Assembly (NCBI GenBank): GCA_019694455.1
Contig: JAIBBY010000012.1
Coordinates: 37,780 to 101,779 of the forward strand
Reading direction: 5' to 3'
Origin: Pirellulales bacterium
Lineage (GTDB): Bacteria > Planctomycetota > Planctomycetia > Pirellulales > JAEUIK01
Length of the DNA stretch: 64,000 nucleotides
The position numbers and the translations under genes were made by a program. Below, piece by piece: positions 25,573-34,020 of the stretch; positions within the stretch are counted from its first letter, which is position 1, and each line of letters starts with the position of its first letter. The notes below the pieces were generated by a model. That model worked only from the letters and a program-made list of their open reading frames with translations. It did not search any database and was not told the DNA's origin.

Positions 25573-26724
25573 CTAGCGAGTAGCAGTGACCAAGGCGTCG
25601 ATGAGGCGGTCGAGATCGTCGTCGTTTTGGTAAACGTGCGGACTGAGCCGCAACCTTCCCGCACGATGATTGACGATCACGTCGCGCGTGGCGCAGTGGC
25701 GCCGTAACTGGGCAGGGTCGCGGCCGGGCAGTTCGCACGCAACGATCCCGCTGCTATGGCCATCTTCGCGGCGACTGACGATGCGCGCTCCGATTCGGGT
25801 CAGTCGATCGCAGAGACGGTCGGTGTATTCCAGCAGTCGCTCGGAGATTCGATCAATGCCATAGGTTTCCAACAACCGCAGACTGGCGCCCAGGGCCAAG
25901 CAGCCCGCCAGATTTTGCGAACCTCCTTCGAATCGAGAGGCGGCCGGCTTGAGATCCAGATCAGTCCTAGTGAAGTCGCCGGCATGGCGCACGCTATGCC
26001 AGCCCACATTGAGCGGCCGCAGTTCCTCAAGTCGGCTGCGGCGGATATAGAGCAGCCCGGCGCCTTCGGGGCCGAGCATCCATTTGTGCCCATCGGCGGC
26101 GAGGAAGTCGATTCCAAGCTGATCGACCTGAAGCGGCAGCACGCCCAATCCCTGGATGGCGTCGACCAGCAAGGCAATGCCGCGATCCTGCGCAAGCGCG
26201 GCGATCTGCTCGAGATGGTTGCGCCAGCCGGTCGCATATCCGACCCAGCTTACGGCAATCAGGCGTGTGCGCTGGTCGCAAGCAGCGGCTAGCGCATTCA
26301 GGTCGAGAGCTTCGCTATTGGCAGGCACGCGGCGCGTTTCGACGCCTCGGCTTTGAAGGTTGAGCCAAGGGTAAAGATTCGAGGGAAATTCGTACGGCGG
26401 CACGACTACGTTGTCGCCGGGACGCCACGGAAAACCCTCGGCCACCAATCCGATTCCCTGCGTGGTGTTGCCGACCAGAGCTATCTCGTCGACATGTGCG
26501 CCAATGAGCCGTGCCGCGGTCTGCCGGGTGGCCTCGGCGCCTAGCTCCCATTGGCTCCACAACTTGGCGCCGCTATTGGCCAATTGCTCGGCGTATTCAA
26601 CTAGCGCGGACGCCGCCGGCTGAGAAAGGGGCGCCACCGCCGCATGATCGAAGTAGGCGTACCGCTGGGCCACGGGCATTTGAGCCCGAAACTGCTCCCA
26701 AGTTGGCGGTGCTACAGTCGACAT
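25573..26724 (-). CDS. PLP-dependent class V aminotransferase (cysteine desulfurase-like)
   Basis: 383-residue aminotransferase class V fold protein, of the branch often annotated as cysteine desulfurase or isopenicillin-N epimerase-like. The PLP-binding Lys is in LAADGHKWMLGPEGAGLLYI; 'IALVGNTTQGIGLVAEGF' and 'LLVDAIQGLGVLPLQ' give the phosphate-site and the PLP-pairing Asp. There is no Cys loop diagnostic of IscS/NifS, so desulfurase activity is not established. The start at ATG 26724 is preferred; 26766 adds a non-conserved stretch. It is divergent from a small membrane protein, with 165 bases between. Confidence 0.87.
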   Translation of the reverse strand: MSTVAPPTWEQFRAQMPVAQRYAYFDHAAVAPLSQPAASALVEYAEQLANSGAKLWSQWELGAEATRQTAARLIGAHVDEIALVGNTTQGIGLVAEGFPWRPGDNVVVPPYEFPSNLYPWLNLQSRGVETRRVPANSEALDLNALAAACDQRTRLIAVSWVGYATGWRNHLEQIAALAQDRGIALLVDAIQGLGVLPLQVDQLGIDFLAADGHKWMLGPEGAGLLYIRRSRLEELRPLNVGWHSVRHAGDFTRTDLDLKPAASRFEGGSQNLAGCLALGASLRLLETYGIDRISERLLEYTDRLCDRLTRIGARIVSRREDGHSSGIVACELPGRDPAQLRRHCATRDVIVNHRAGRLRLSPHVYQNDDDLDRLIDALVTATR

Positions 26725-26835
26725 AGCCAGTCCGATTTCCGCCAGGGCAAAACTGGTGATGAGCAAGGCGAAGTTTGCCGAATCACGTATGCAAGGCGGC
26801 GGGCGAACCTCGTGGCCCTGAGGGCCAGCGCCAAC

Positions 26836-26841
26836 TATACT
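26836..26841 (+). promoter_or_regulatory. Possible -10 element before the 60-residue membrane protein
   Basis: TATACT lies 49 bases upstream of the ATG at 26890. No convincing -35 box is present at 16-18 bases' spacing. Confidence 0.35.
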
Positions 26842-26889
26842 CGGAACACTTGCCGCCCCCTACCGATCCGCTTGCAGGAGTCTGTTGGA

Positions 26890-27072
26890 ATGCCGAAGGC
26901 CCTCACCATCTCAGGGCTGGTTGTCTCAGCCTTGTTGATTCTGGTTTTTGGCGCGGATCTGGCGATCGGTGTCCCGCTAGGCGGGGTCAGCAAACTGATG
27001 GATAGCTTGTTTGTGGTGGCCGCCGCCATACTGGGGTATATGAGCTGGAGCTCATTTCGAGAGCAAGCATAG
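26890..27072 (+). CDS. Small two-helix membrane protein
   Basis: 60 residues with two hydrophobic helices (LTISGLVVSALLILVFGADL and SLFVVAAAILGYMSWSSF) joined by a short loop containing IGVPLGG. Such short proteins recur in planctomycete genomes; the function is not known. The frame is open further upstream, but AGGAG about ten bases before ATG 26890 supports this start. The gene faces the NodB-like gene, only 13 bases from its stop. Confidence 0.65.
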   Translation: MPKALTISGLVVSALLILVFGADLAIGVPLGGVSKLMDSLFVVAAAILGYMSWSSFREQA

Positions 27073-27085
27073 TCTCAGCAAAGGC

Positions 27086-28057
27086 TCAAGCGGCACGGCG
27101 ATGCAGAATTGACTGGGCGGGTTGCGGTTTGCGTTCTTGTAGCCTGCGCTGGACGTACTCCCGCACATTGACAATGGCCAGTTGCTGCTGCTGGACGGAA
27201 TAGCTCAAGACGCGTTCGAGCGCCTTGATGCCGGCGGCGCCGGCCTGATCCAACAGCGCGACGTTGATCGCCAAATGAAAGAAACCTCCGGCCGCCGCGG
27301 AAGCTAACGAGCGATTGGCGCTGCGCACTGAGCCGCCCAGCGAGAAGCGCTCGCGATCAGGAAAATGAACCGACGCGTCAACTCTCCACAGTCCAAAGCG
27401 CGTCGGTTGCGGCGACGCACCGCAAACGCCGGCGCCAGACCTGAACAACCGCAATGACCGAGCAACCAGTGAAACCGATTCGCTTTTCGGAGCAAGTCGC
27501 AGGGCGGTAACTCCCCAGCGCGCCGCCACATCGAGATGATTCGATTCCGTGTCGCTGGCCAAGCTGCTTACTTGCAACCCTGCGGCCGCGGCGCGATCGA
27601 GTCGTCGTGTCAACTCGCGGTGGTATACGGTTCGGGTCGCGGAGGGGCCTGCCCAGGTGGCATCTGTCGCCAGACCTACCTCTTGCACTGGACTGACGCT
27701 TAAGACACGGTCGAGCGACTTTGATGCGGCCGGATCGGGACAGAACCAGGTTGCGGACAAACCTAGCCCACTGAGCAACTTGACCAGGTCTCCCACCCGC
27801 GATGGCGCTGCTTCGAGCGGTCGCGGCGCCGCCAGATCGAGCGAGATGACAAACGAGCCAGCATCGGTTTGCACACGCATCGACAATCCATCCATGGACA
27901 ATCGAAAGGGCCTCGCACCTATACTAGGCAATCGGCGTGGACGGCAGCGGCGCTCGACGATTTCACTCTCGCAGGCGGCCAGATGTGAAGCGACGTCGAT
28001 CAATCGGATTGCGCGGCCGGCAAAGTTTACCTGGACGCTAAGAACTGGCCGCCGCAT
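27086..28057 (-). CDS. NodB/polysaccharide-deacetylase-like protein, probably degenerate
   Basis: 323 residues whose central part resembles the polysaccharide deacetylase (NodB) fold: 'SFVISLDLAAPRPLEA' where active enzymes have a FDDGP-like strand, 'LLSGLGLSATWFCPDP' and 'VGLATDATWAG' in the positions of later strands. The metal ligands (Asp-Asp pair and HxxxH) are absent, so deacetylase activity is unlikely and the fold assignment is modest. ATG 28057 is within the 3' end of the CobA-HemD gene (20-base overlap); a TTG at 28075 is an alternative. The overlap suggests co-transcription with CobA-HemD. Confidence 0.45.
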   Translation of the reverse strand: MRRPVLSVQVNFAGRAIRLIDVASHLAACESEIVERRCRPRRLPSIGARPFRLSMDGLSMRVQTDAGSFVISLDLAAPRPLEAAPSRVGDLVKLLSGLGLSATWFCPDPAASKSLDRVLSVSPVQEVGLATDATWAGPSATRTVYHRELTRRLDRAAAAGLQVSSLASDTESNHLDVAARWGVTALRLAPKSESVSLVARSLRLFRSGAGVCGASPQPTRFGLWRVDASVHFPDRERFSLGGSVRSANRSLASAAAGGFFHLAINVALLDQAGAAGIKALERVLSYSVQQQQLAIVNVREYVQRRLQERKPQPAQSILHRRAA

Positions 28058-29564
28058 CGGCAAGGATCGCTTCAACCATTCCGCGCATGTTGTACGTTTG
28101 GGCCTCTAATTGCGGCGGATAGCCCACGGCGCGCAGCGCGTCTGAGGTGATCGGACTAATGCTGACGAGGCGTGTGCGGCGAAGCGCTTCGCCGAACTGT
28201 CGCACCACTGCACGGGCAATGGCGCTACTAGTGACGGTCAGATAATCAGCGTCTCCCCCCGAAAGTGCGGCAGCAACGCTTGCATCGGGTTCGTTGGCGT
28301 CGCGACTTTGATAGACAATCACCTGGTCGACGTGAGCGCCGGCCTCCTGCAAGCGCTCGCTGAGCACCTCGCGCCCACGGCTAGCGCGCAGCAGCAAACA
28401 GTGTTTGTCGCGCACAAGTGGGGCAAGCGCGCCGGCAAGCGCTTCGGCGCGGTAGTCCTGTGGCTGAAGATCAGACTTCAGGCGGTAGCGCATCAGCGCT
28501 TCGCTGGTCCCTGAGCCAATGGCGGCAATCCTGGCGCCGCCGAGCGCGCGCAGATCACCGCCCAGCAAAATCAATCGCTCTAGAAAATAGCGCACGCCAT
28601 TGGCGCTGGAGAACACCAGCCAGTCGTAGCTGGACAGCCGCGCGATTGCGTCGTCGACCGCCGCCTGGTCCGCTGGCGCGCCGATCACGATGGCCGGAGA
28701 CGAGAGCACCTGGGCGCCTTGCTGCTCCAATAGCCGTCGCAGTTCATTTTGCTGCTCGTCCGCGCGGGTCACGATCACCGTCTTGCCAAACAGTGGCCGA
28801 CTGGTGAACCAGTCAATGCCGCTCGTTTCCGCGGCGACGGGTCCCACGACAAAGGCGATTGGCGGCCGCAGCTTTTCAAGCTGCAGTCGCTCGGCAACGT
28901 CGCGCAGCACGCAGCGGATCGTTTGCTGATCTGGCCAGGAGCAGCGGCGCACGATGGCGACGGGCGTATCCGCCGGTTTGCCGGCCGCAATCAAGGCAGC
29001 GCACCAATGCGGCGCCGTGGTCACTCCCATATAGACCACTAGCGTTCCCGGAAACGCGGCCAGGGCGCGATAATCGATTGCCGATGCCGCCTTGCCGTCT
29101 TGTTCCTGTCCCGTGACGAAGGCGACGGCCGACGCGATGTCGCGATGGGTGAGCGGCACGCCCGCATAGGCGCTGATGGCGACGGCGGTGGTCACGCCGG
29201 GGACGATTTCGAAGGGAACCCGCGCCGCGACCAGGGCTTGCACCTCTTCCGCGGCGCGTCCAAAGATCATGGGGTCTCCAGACTTCAGCCGAACCACCGC
29301 TCGACCTTCCTGGGCCGCGGCGATCATGCGCCGATTGATTTCGGTTTGCGACCAAAGGCGTCCCCCGCCATGGCGTCCGAGGCAGACGATCTCCGCTTGC
29401 GGCGCGGCATGCTTGAGGACGCGCGGATTGACCAAGTAGTCGTAGAGGACCAGATCGGCCTGTTGCAGGCACTCGACTCCGCGCAGCGTAATCAGGTCCG
29501 CATCGCCGGGTCCGGCGCCCACCAGGTAGACCATGGCAGCAGTGGAGCGGGGCTTGAGGGACAT
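28038..29564 (-). CDS. Fused uroporphyrinogen-III C-methyltransferase / uroporphyrinogen-III synthase
   Basis: 508-residue bifunctional tetrapyrrole enzyme. Residues ~11-255 are CobA/SUMT: glycine-rich VYLVGAGPGDADLITLRG, 'VVRLKSGDPMIFGRAAEE' and 'VVYMGVTTAPHWCAALI', which methylate uroporphyrinogen III at C2 and C7 to make precorrin-2. Residues ~260-500 are HemD, which closes the linear tetrapyrrole, recognised by 'GKTVIVTRADEQQNEL', 'WLVFSSANGVRYFLE' and 'YLTVTSSAIARAVVRQF'. The fusion means one protein both makes and diverts uroporphyrinogen III towards sirohaem or cobalamin. An internal start at 29534 would lose only ten residues. Overlaps the downstream NodB-like gene. Confidence 0.93.
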   Translation of the reverse strand: MSLKPRSTAAMVYLVGAGPGDADLITLRGVECLQQADLVLYDYLVNPRVLKHAAPQAEIVCLGRHGGGRLWSQTEINRRMIAAAQEGRAVVRLKSGDPMIFGRAAEEVQALVAARVPFEIVPGVTTAVAISAYAGVPLTHRDIASAVAFVTGQEQDGKAASAIDYRALAAFPGTLVVYMGVTTAPHWCAALIAAGKPADTPVAIVRRCSWPDQQTIRCVLRDVAERLQLEKLRPPIAFVVGPVAAETSGIDWFTSRPLFGKTVIVTRADEQQNELRRLLEQQGAQVLSSPAIVIGAPADQAAVDDAIARLSSYDWLVFSSANGVRYFLERLILLGGDLRALGGARIAAIGSGTSEALMRYRLKSDLQPQDYRAEALAGALAPLVRDKHCLLLRASRGREVLSERLQEAGAHVDQVIVYQSRDANEPDASVAAALSGGDADYLTVTSSAIARAVVRQFGEALRRTRLVSISPITSDALRAVGYPPQLEAQTYNMRGMVEAILADAAASS

Positions 29565-29688
29565 GAAATGCGGCCCGTTTGCGTGGATGCGCGATTGAGT
29601 TAAAGTGGTGTGAGACTCAAATTCTTCGTCGGCGCCGGCTCATTAGGCGCTATTCGCCTCCCCTCCGCACCGCGCAGTTTCAGCCACT

Positions 29689-31086
29689 ATGGCAAGCCAA
29701 GACACCACCGGTCGGCAGCCGATCTCGCCGCAAACCCGCGCTCGCCTGCAGGAGTTGTTTAATCGCGGCAATCAGATGATGGCGAAAGGCAGCTTCGACT
29801 ACGCGGAGGAAATGTTCACCAGTTGCGTGTTGGGCGATCCGGCGAACGTGCTCTACATCCAAAATTTCCTGGCGAACGAACAGAAGAAATATAACAACAA
29901 CAAAAAAGGGAGCAAACTCGCCGCCATCAAGGGGGCGGGCCCCCGCGCGGCGATCAAGAAGGCCAGTCTTTCCAAGGATTGGAAAGGAACGATCAAGGCG
30001 GGGCTCGATTTTTTGAAGCTCAATCCCTGGGACATTTCGACGCTCAAGGCGATGGCCGCCGCGTGCGACGAGTTGGATTACGAAGACTCGCAATTGGCGC
30101 TGCTCAAGGCGGCGCTCGACGCCGACATCAACGACGGCGAAATCAATCGGCTGGCCGGACGCGCGCTGGCGCGCGTGCAGCGCTACGACGACGCCATTCG
30201 CTGTTGGGTACGCGTGCAGAAGGCGGTCCCCGGCGACCCCGAGGCCGCGAAGGCGATCGGCGATTTGACCGTTGAGAAGACGATTAACAAGGGGGGCTAC
30301 GAGGGAGCGGAATCGACTCGCGACGCCAAACTGCAACGCAGCGACGATGCGGCGCCCGTTGGGTTGCAAATGTCGCCCGAGCGACAACTGGAAAAGGCGA
30401 TCGCCAAAGATCCGGCCGATGCGTCGAACTACGTCAAATTGGCCGAGTTGCATTTGAATAAGGATCAGCTTGATGAAGGCGAAAAGTGGTTGACCAAGGC
30501 GGTGGAAGTTTCGGGTCGCGACATCAACCTGATTGAGCGGCTCGAAAATGTGCAACTCGCGCGCATGAAGGAGCATGTGGCGATCGCCGAAAAGCAAGCC
30601 CGTGAAAAGCGAACGCAAGAGACGATCGACGCCTTTAACCAGATGAAGGCCGAGCTGAACCATCGCGAGATGGAGGTGTTTCGAGGCCGCGCCGATCGCA
30701 ATCCCAACCATACGGGCTACAAATACGAACTCGGTGTGCGGCTACATCGGGCCGGGATGTACAAAGAGGCGATTCCGCTGCTACAGCAAGCGCAAAGCGA
30801 CCTGACCCGGCAAGGCGAAGTGCGGCTGTTGCTGGGAGAATGCTTTCAGCAAATCAAGCAGTACAGTCTGGCCATGAGCAATTATGAAGGGGCCATTGGC
30901 TCGATCTCGGCGGTCGACACCGAGCGGCGAAAGCTGGCGTTGTACCGGGCGGGCAAGCTGGCCATTGGCCTGAAAGACGCGGCCCGGGCAAACAAATACC
31001 TCACGGAATTGGCGGGTCTTGATTTCGGTTACAAAGACACGGCGGCTCTACTGGACAAACTCAGCGAGATACAGGATAAAGGCTGA
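29689..31086 (+). CDS. TPR-repeat protein
   Basis: 465 residues without signal peptide or membrane helix. Several tetratricopeptide-like helical repeats can be seen: 'FNRGNQMMAKGSFDYAEEMF', 'AGRALARVQRYDDAIRCWVR', 'SNYVKLAELHLNKDQLDEGE', 'GVRLHRAGMYKEAIPLLQ' and 'LLGECFQQIKQYSLAMSNYE'. The middle is charged (EKQAREKRTQETIDAF), possibly coiled coil. TPR proteins scaffold protein complexes, so no specific role is assigned. It is followed by rpsT after 60 bases on the same strand. Confidence 0.8.
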   Translation: MASQDTTGRQPISPQTRARLQELFNRGNQMMAKGSFDYAEEMFTSCVLGDPANVLYIQNFLANEQKKYNNNKKGSKLAAIKGAGPRAAIKKASLSKDWKGTIKAGLDFLKLNPWDISTLKAMAAACDELDYEDSQLALLKAALDADINDGEINRLAGRALARVQRYDDAIRCWVRVQKAVPGDPEAAKAIGDLTVEKTINKGGYEGAESTRDAKLQRSDDAAPVGLQMSPERQLEKAIAKDPADASNYVKLAELHLNKDQLDEGEKWLTKAVEVSGRDINLIERLENVQLARMKEHVAIAEKQAREKRTQETIDAFNQMKAELNHREMEVFRGRADRNPNHTGYKYELGVRLHRAGMYKEAIPLLQQAQSDLTRQGEVRLLLGECFQQIKQYSLAMSNYEGAIGSISAVDTERRKLALYRAGKLAIGLKDAARANKYLTELAGLDFGYKDTAALLDKLSEIQDKG

Positions 31087-31146
31087 TTCCAAATCACGTT
31101 ACCAGCCGTAGTTCGCTGGCCTTTGTCCTAGAAAAGCTGACTCTCC

Positions 31147-31416
31147 ATGCCACAGACCAAGAGCGCCAAGAAACGCTTCCGCCAGGATATCGATCGCCGT
31201 GCCCGCAACCGCGCGGGCCGCAGCAAGTTGAAAACGATCATCAAGAAGGCCACCGTCGCCATTGAGGCGGGGCAAGCGGACGAGGCCAAGGCCGCTTATC
31301 CCTTGGTGCAAAAAGCGCTCGATCAGGCCGCCGCGAAGAATCTCATTCACCGCAATGCCGCTGCTCGGGTGAAGTCGCGATTGACGGCGCGAATCAAGGC
31401 CTTGGGCGCGAAGTAA
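31147..31416 (+). CDS. rpsT: 30S ribosomal protein S20
   Basis: 89-residue basic protein with the S20 pattern: 'PQTKSAKKRFRQDIDRRARN' at the N-terminus, then 'LKTIIKKATVAIEAGQADEA' and 'LIHRNAAARVKSRLTARIKA' at the C-terminus. It binds 16S rRNA early in 30S assembly. Length is standard. A short hairpin-like cgccca...tgggcg lies just after the stop, without a T run. Confidence 0.95.
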   Translation: MPQTKSAKKRFRQDIDRRARNRAGRSKLKTIIKKATVAIEAGQADEAKAAYPLVQKALDQAAAKNLIHRNAAARVKSRLTARIKALGAK

Positions 31417-31464
31417 GTAGCGCCCAGCCAATGGGCGGGACGAGAGGCAACCCTTCAAGCTGCT

Positions 31465-32334
31465 TCAAAAGACGATTGCGTCGGCTGAGAAAATCGGCCC
31501 TTCAACACAGGTGCGGCGGTAGTCCCACTGGCCATCGTCTTGGCGCACTCGCGCCACGCAGCTAAAGCAGATCCCCAGGCCGCAGGCCATTGGGGTTTCT
31601 AGTGAAACCAGACAGGGCACGCCTGCGGCACGCGTCAATTTAGCCACAGCGGCCATCATCGGTTCCGGGCCACAGCAGACCACCTGGCAACCAGCGGTCG
31701 CGTCGGTCAATGCTTGGTTTAGCAAGTCCGTGACGAGTCCGTGATGGCCGGCCGAGCCATCGTCGGTGCTCAATCGCAAATCAATGCCTAGCGCGCGAAA
31801 GTCGTCGAGCCCCGCGTGGTAGTCGGCTGATCGTGCGCCGTAGCACAGGGTCACGCGTTTTGCTACCGCGCCGGAGCGCTGGGGATCGCCGTACTGGCGC
31901 ATGCCGAGATACTCGCGCGCCAAGGCGAGAAAGGGCGTTTGGCCGATGCCGCCCGCGACCATCAAAAGATGATTCGCAGGCGCGGCCGGAAATCCATTGC
32001 CCAGCGGTCCCCACACTTCGAGCGGCATGTCTGGCCGCAGCGCGGCCAGCCGGGCGGTCATTTTGCCGACCACCAGATAGACGACTTCGACGCCAACCGG
32101 CTGACCAGCGGAATCTAGTACCGTGTCGTATAAGGCCAACGGCCGGCCTAGCAGCGGATCGTCACAACCCGACAGACGGAGCATGACGAATTGACCGGGC
32201 ACAATGCGCTTGGCGATTTCGGGGCAGCGAAACCGCAAGCGGAACGTGTCGCGGGCAATGCGTTCGTTTAGCTCAACAACAACTCGGCCCTGCCAGGCTT
32301 GATCGGCAAAATGCGCGTGTTCGCAGTGGCTCAC
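31465..32334 (-). CDS. pyrK: Dihydroorotate dehydrogenase electron-transfer subunit
   Basis: 289-residue FAD/2Fe-2S protein that passes electrons from dihydroorotate dehydrogenase PyrD (type 1B) to NAD in pyrimidine synthesis. The FAD-domain motif 'GRPLALYD' (Arg-Pro-Leu) and the NAD-domain GGIGQTPFLAL and 'CCGPEPMMAAV' are present. The C-terminal 2Fe-2S site is 'METPMACGLGICFSCV'-like, here LETPMACGLGICFSCVARV, with the fourth Cys in RRTCVEGP. GTG start at 32334 overlaps the rluB stop by four bases (GTGA), so it is translationally coupled to rluB. No pyrD is visible here. Confidence 0.92.
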   Translation of the reverse strand: MSHCEHAHFADQAWQGRVVVELNERIARDTFRLRFRCPEIAKRIVPGQFVMLRLSGCDDPLLGRPLALYDTVLDSAGQPVGVEVVYLVVGKMTARLAALRPDMPLEVWGPLGNGFPAAPANHLLMVAGGIGQTPFLALAREYLGMRQYGDPQRSGAVAKRVTLCYGARSADYHAGLDDFRALGIDLRLSTDDGSAGHHGLVTDLLNQALTDATAGCQVVCCGPEPMMAAVAKLTRAAGVPCLVSLETPMACGLGICFSCVARVRQDDGQWDYRRTCVEGPIFSADAIVF

Positions 32335-33329
32335 TTACGTCGCCCCTTCGGCACGGCGCTTCGGCCGCCGGTTCGATCGCGTCCCTTTTGTGTGCCGCGC
32401 TTGGCACGTGTCGATTCACCTACATGTGGCGCAGCCTGAGCGGCGGCCACTTTTTTTCGCACGCCACGGGCGACGCGCACCCGACTGGTCACCGACGGCG
32501 TCGACGCCGGATCGCGCGGCTTCTTGCCGCGGCGAACGGCGGCGCGGAGTTCATCGACTTCTTCGGCGGTCAAGCGGCGCGATGTGCCGAGCGGCAGTCC
32601 TTTGACCTTGATCCGCCCGATGCCGACCCGCTTGAGCTTGAGCACCTTGTGACCGATCTTGGCCAAGAGGCGGCGAATTTCGCGATTCTTGCCTTCGCGG
32701 AGCACAATCTCTAGCTGGGTGCTCTTTTGGTGCTGACTGAGGATGGCGACTCGCTCGGCACGGGCCACCCCTTCGGCCAAGCGGACGCCGCCGACCAGTT
32801 GTTCGAGCTCCACGGGCGTTGGCGCGCCGGCGACAATGACCTGATAGGTTTTTTCAACGCCGTAGCGCGGATGCGTTAATTGATCGGCCAGTTCGCCATC
32901 GTTTGTGACAAGAATCAAGCCCTCGCTGGAGCGATCCAACCGGCCGACGGCAAAGACGCGCTCGCGACCGGGAGGCACCAGATCGATGACGCGCGGACGA
33001 CCCGAGGGATCGAAATTGGTGGTGACGACGCCGACGGGCTTGTTGACGAGGTAATAAACCAACCGCGCCTTATCGAGGAGGGCCCCGTCGACGTGAATCT
33101 CTTGGCGCTCGGGATTCACCTTGGCGCCTAATTCGGAGACGGCCTGGCCGTCGACCTCGACGCGTCCCGCCAAGATCAACTCCTCGCACTTGCGGCGGCT
33201 GCCCACTCCGGCGGCGGCCATCGCCTTTTGCAGACGCATCGCGCCTGCCTCGTCGGCCTGCGTTTCGGCGTCGCGCGCGGCGACGGGTTTGCTCTGACGG
33301 TTGGATTTTGGACGGGTGCGGCGCTGCAC
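32331..33329 (-). CDS. rluB: Pseudouridine synthase, RluB/RsuA family
   Basis: 332-residue pseudouridine synthase for rRNA. An S4 RNA-binding domain opens 'MRLQKAMAAAGVGSRRKCEE' and continues 'GRVEVDGQAVSELGAKVNP'. The catalytic domain has 'FAVGRLDRSSEGLILVTND', with the nucleophile Asp in GRLDxxSEG, and the late 'EGKNREIRRLLAKIGHKV' typical of RluB/RluE/RsuA. The N-terminal 30 and C-terminal 70 residues are basic and low-complexity, longer than in E. coli. The start is GTG 33329, though ATG at residue 31 is possible. Coupled to pyrK by GTGA overlap. Confidence 0.92.
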   Translation of the reverse strand: MQRRTRPKSNRQSKPVAARDAETQADEAGAMRLQKAMAAAGVGSRRKCEELILAGRVEVDGQAVSELGAKVNPERQEIHVDGALLDKARLVYYLVNKPVGVVTTNFDPSGRPRVIDLVPPGRERVFAVGRLDRSSEGLILVTNDGELADQLTHPRYGVEKTYQVIVAGAPTPVELEQLVGGVRLAEGVARAERVAILSQHQKSTQLEIVLREGKNREIRRLLAKIGHKVLKLKRVGIGRIKVKGLPLGTSRRLTAEEVDELRAAVRRGKKPRDPASTPSVTSRVRVARGVRKKVAAAQAAPHVGESTRAKRGTQKGRDRTGGRSAVPKGRRK

Positions 33330-33387
33330 GTGAGACTTCGACTTTGCGAGTTTGGCAACTGGCGGCCAGTGCGTGGGATGGCTCGCT

Positions 33388-33393
33388 ATTATA
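33388..33393 (-). promoter_or_regulatory. Possible -10 element before rluB-pyrK
   Basis: On the minus strand TATAAT sits ~60 bases upstream of the rluB start. The -35 position is not convincing. Confidence 0.35.
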
Positions 33394-33486
33394 GCGGATC
33401 ATTCGACCACTGGCGGGCGGCTTTTTGCGCAATCGGCGATGCCGGCGCGATGTACTTGCCGCGAATCGCGGCTTGGAGCAATGCGA

Positions 33487-33843
33487 TTAGTACGGCGGCG
33501 GGGCCATATTGGGACCAGACATCGCCGGTCCCGACGAGACCGGTCCGGCGGAGGGACGCGGATTGCCCGTCCGGCGGCCAAACCAGTTGCCGGGATTCAT
33601 GACGCCGCCCGATCCGAATCGCGAGCGATCAACCTCGGGGATTTGCTGGTCGTAGTCGAGTGGCCGCATGCCGCCTGTCGTCGGCCCGGAGTCGTTATCG
33701 GGATACGGATCGAACTGGACGGCTTCGTTCTGCTGCCGGTAGACGTTGCCCGGATTGAAGAAGTTGGGCATGGCGACGCTGGAACTGCACCCCGCCGCGG
33801 AGATGGCGAGACAAGCCACGAGGGTTGCAAACGCAGTTCGCAT
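33487..33843 (-). CDS. Small lipoprotein of unknown function
   Basis: 118 residues with a lipoprotein signal: hydrophobic 'AFATLVACLAISAAGCSSS' where AAGC is the lipobox and Cys19 would be lipidated. The mature part is short, Pro/Gly/Asn-rich and polar (NFFNPGNVYRQQNEA, GGVMNPGNWFGRR), with the repeated NPGN(V/W) element suggesting a small duplication. I recognise no domain. It lies alone between rluB and manA. Confidence 0.7.
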   Translation of the reverse strand: MRTAFATLVACLAISAAGCSSSVAMPNFFNPGNVYRQQNEAVQFDPYPDNDSGPTTGGMRPLDYDQQIPEVDRSRFGSGGVMNPGNWFGRRTGNPRPSAGPVSSGPAMSGPNMAPPPY

Positions 33844-33887
33844 AAAATTGCTCTGGAGCCGAAAATCGGCGGTTGGTCGGGGGGCGG

Positions 33888-33893
33888 ATTATA
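33888..33893 (-). promoter_or_regulatory. Possible -10 element before the small lipoprotein
   Basis: On the minus strand a perfect TATAAT (context ttaacTATAATcc) lies 45 bases upstream of the lipoprotein ATG. A weak -35-like TTCTTG is 17 bases further upstream. Confidence 0.45.
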
Positions 33894-34020
33894 GTTAAGC
33901 CGCCGCCGCGCAAGAAGCGGAGTCTTGCGATGGGGTAGGCTAGTTGCAAGCATCGTCGCGGTTGCGCAATGGCTTGAGGCGCTTGCAGGTGGACGTCAGA
34001 CTCGCAGCCAAAGAGGCAGT

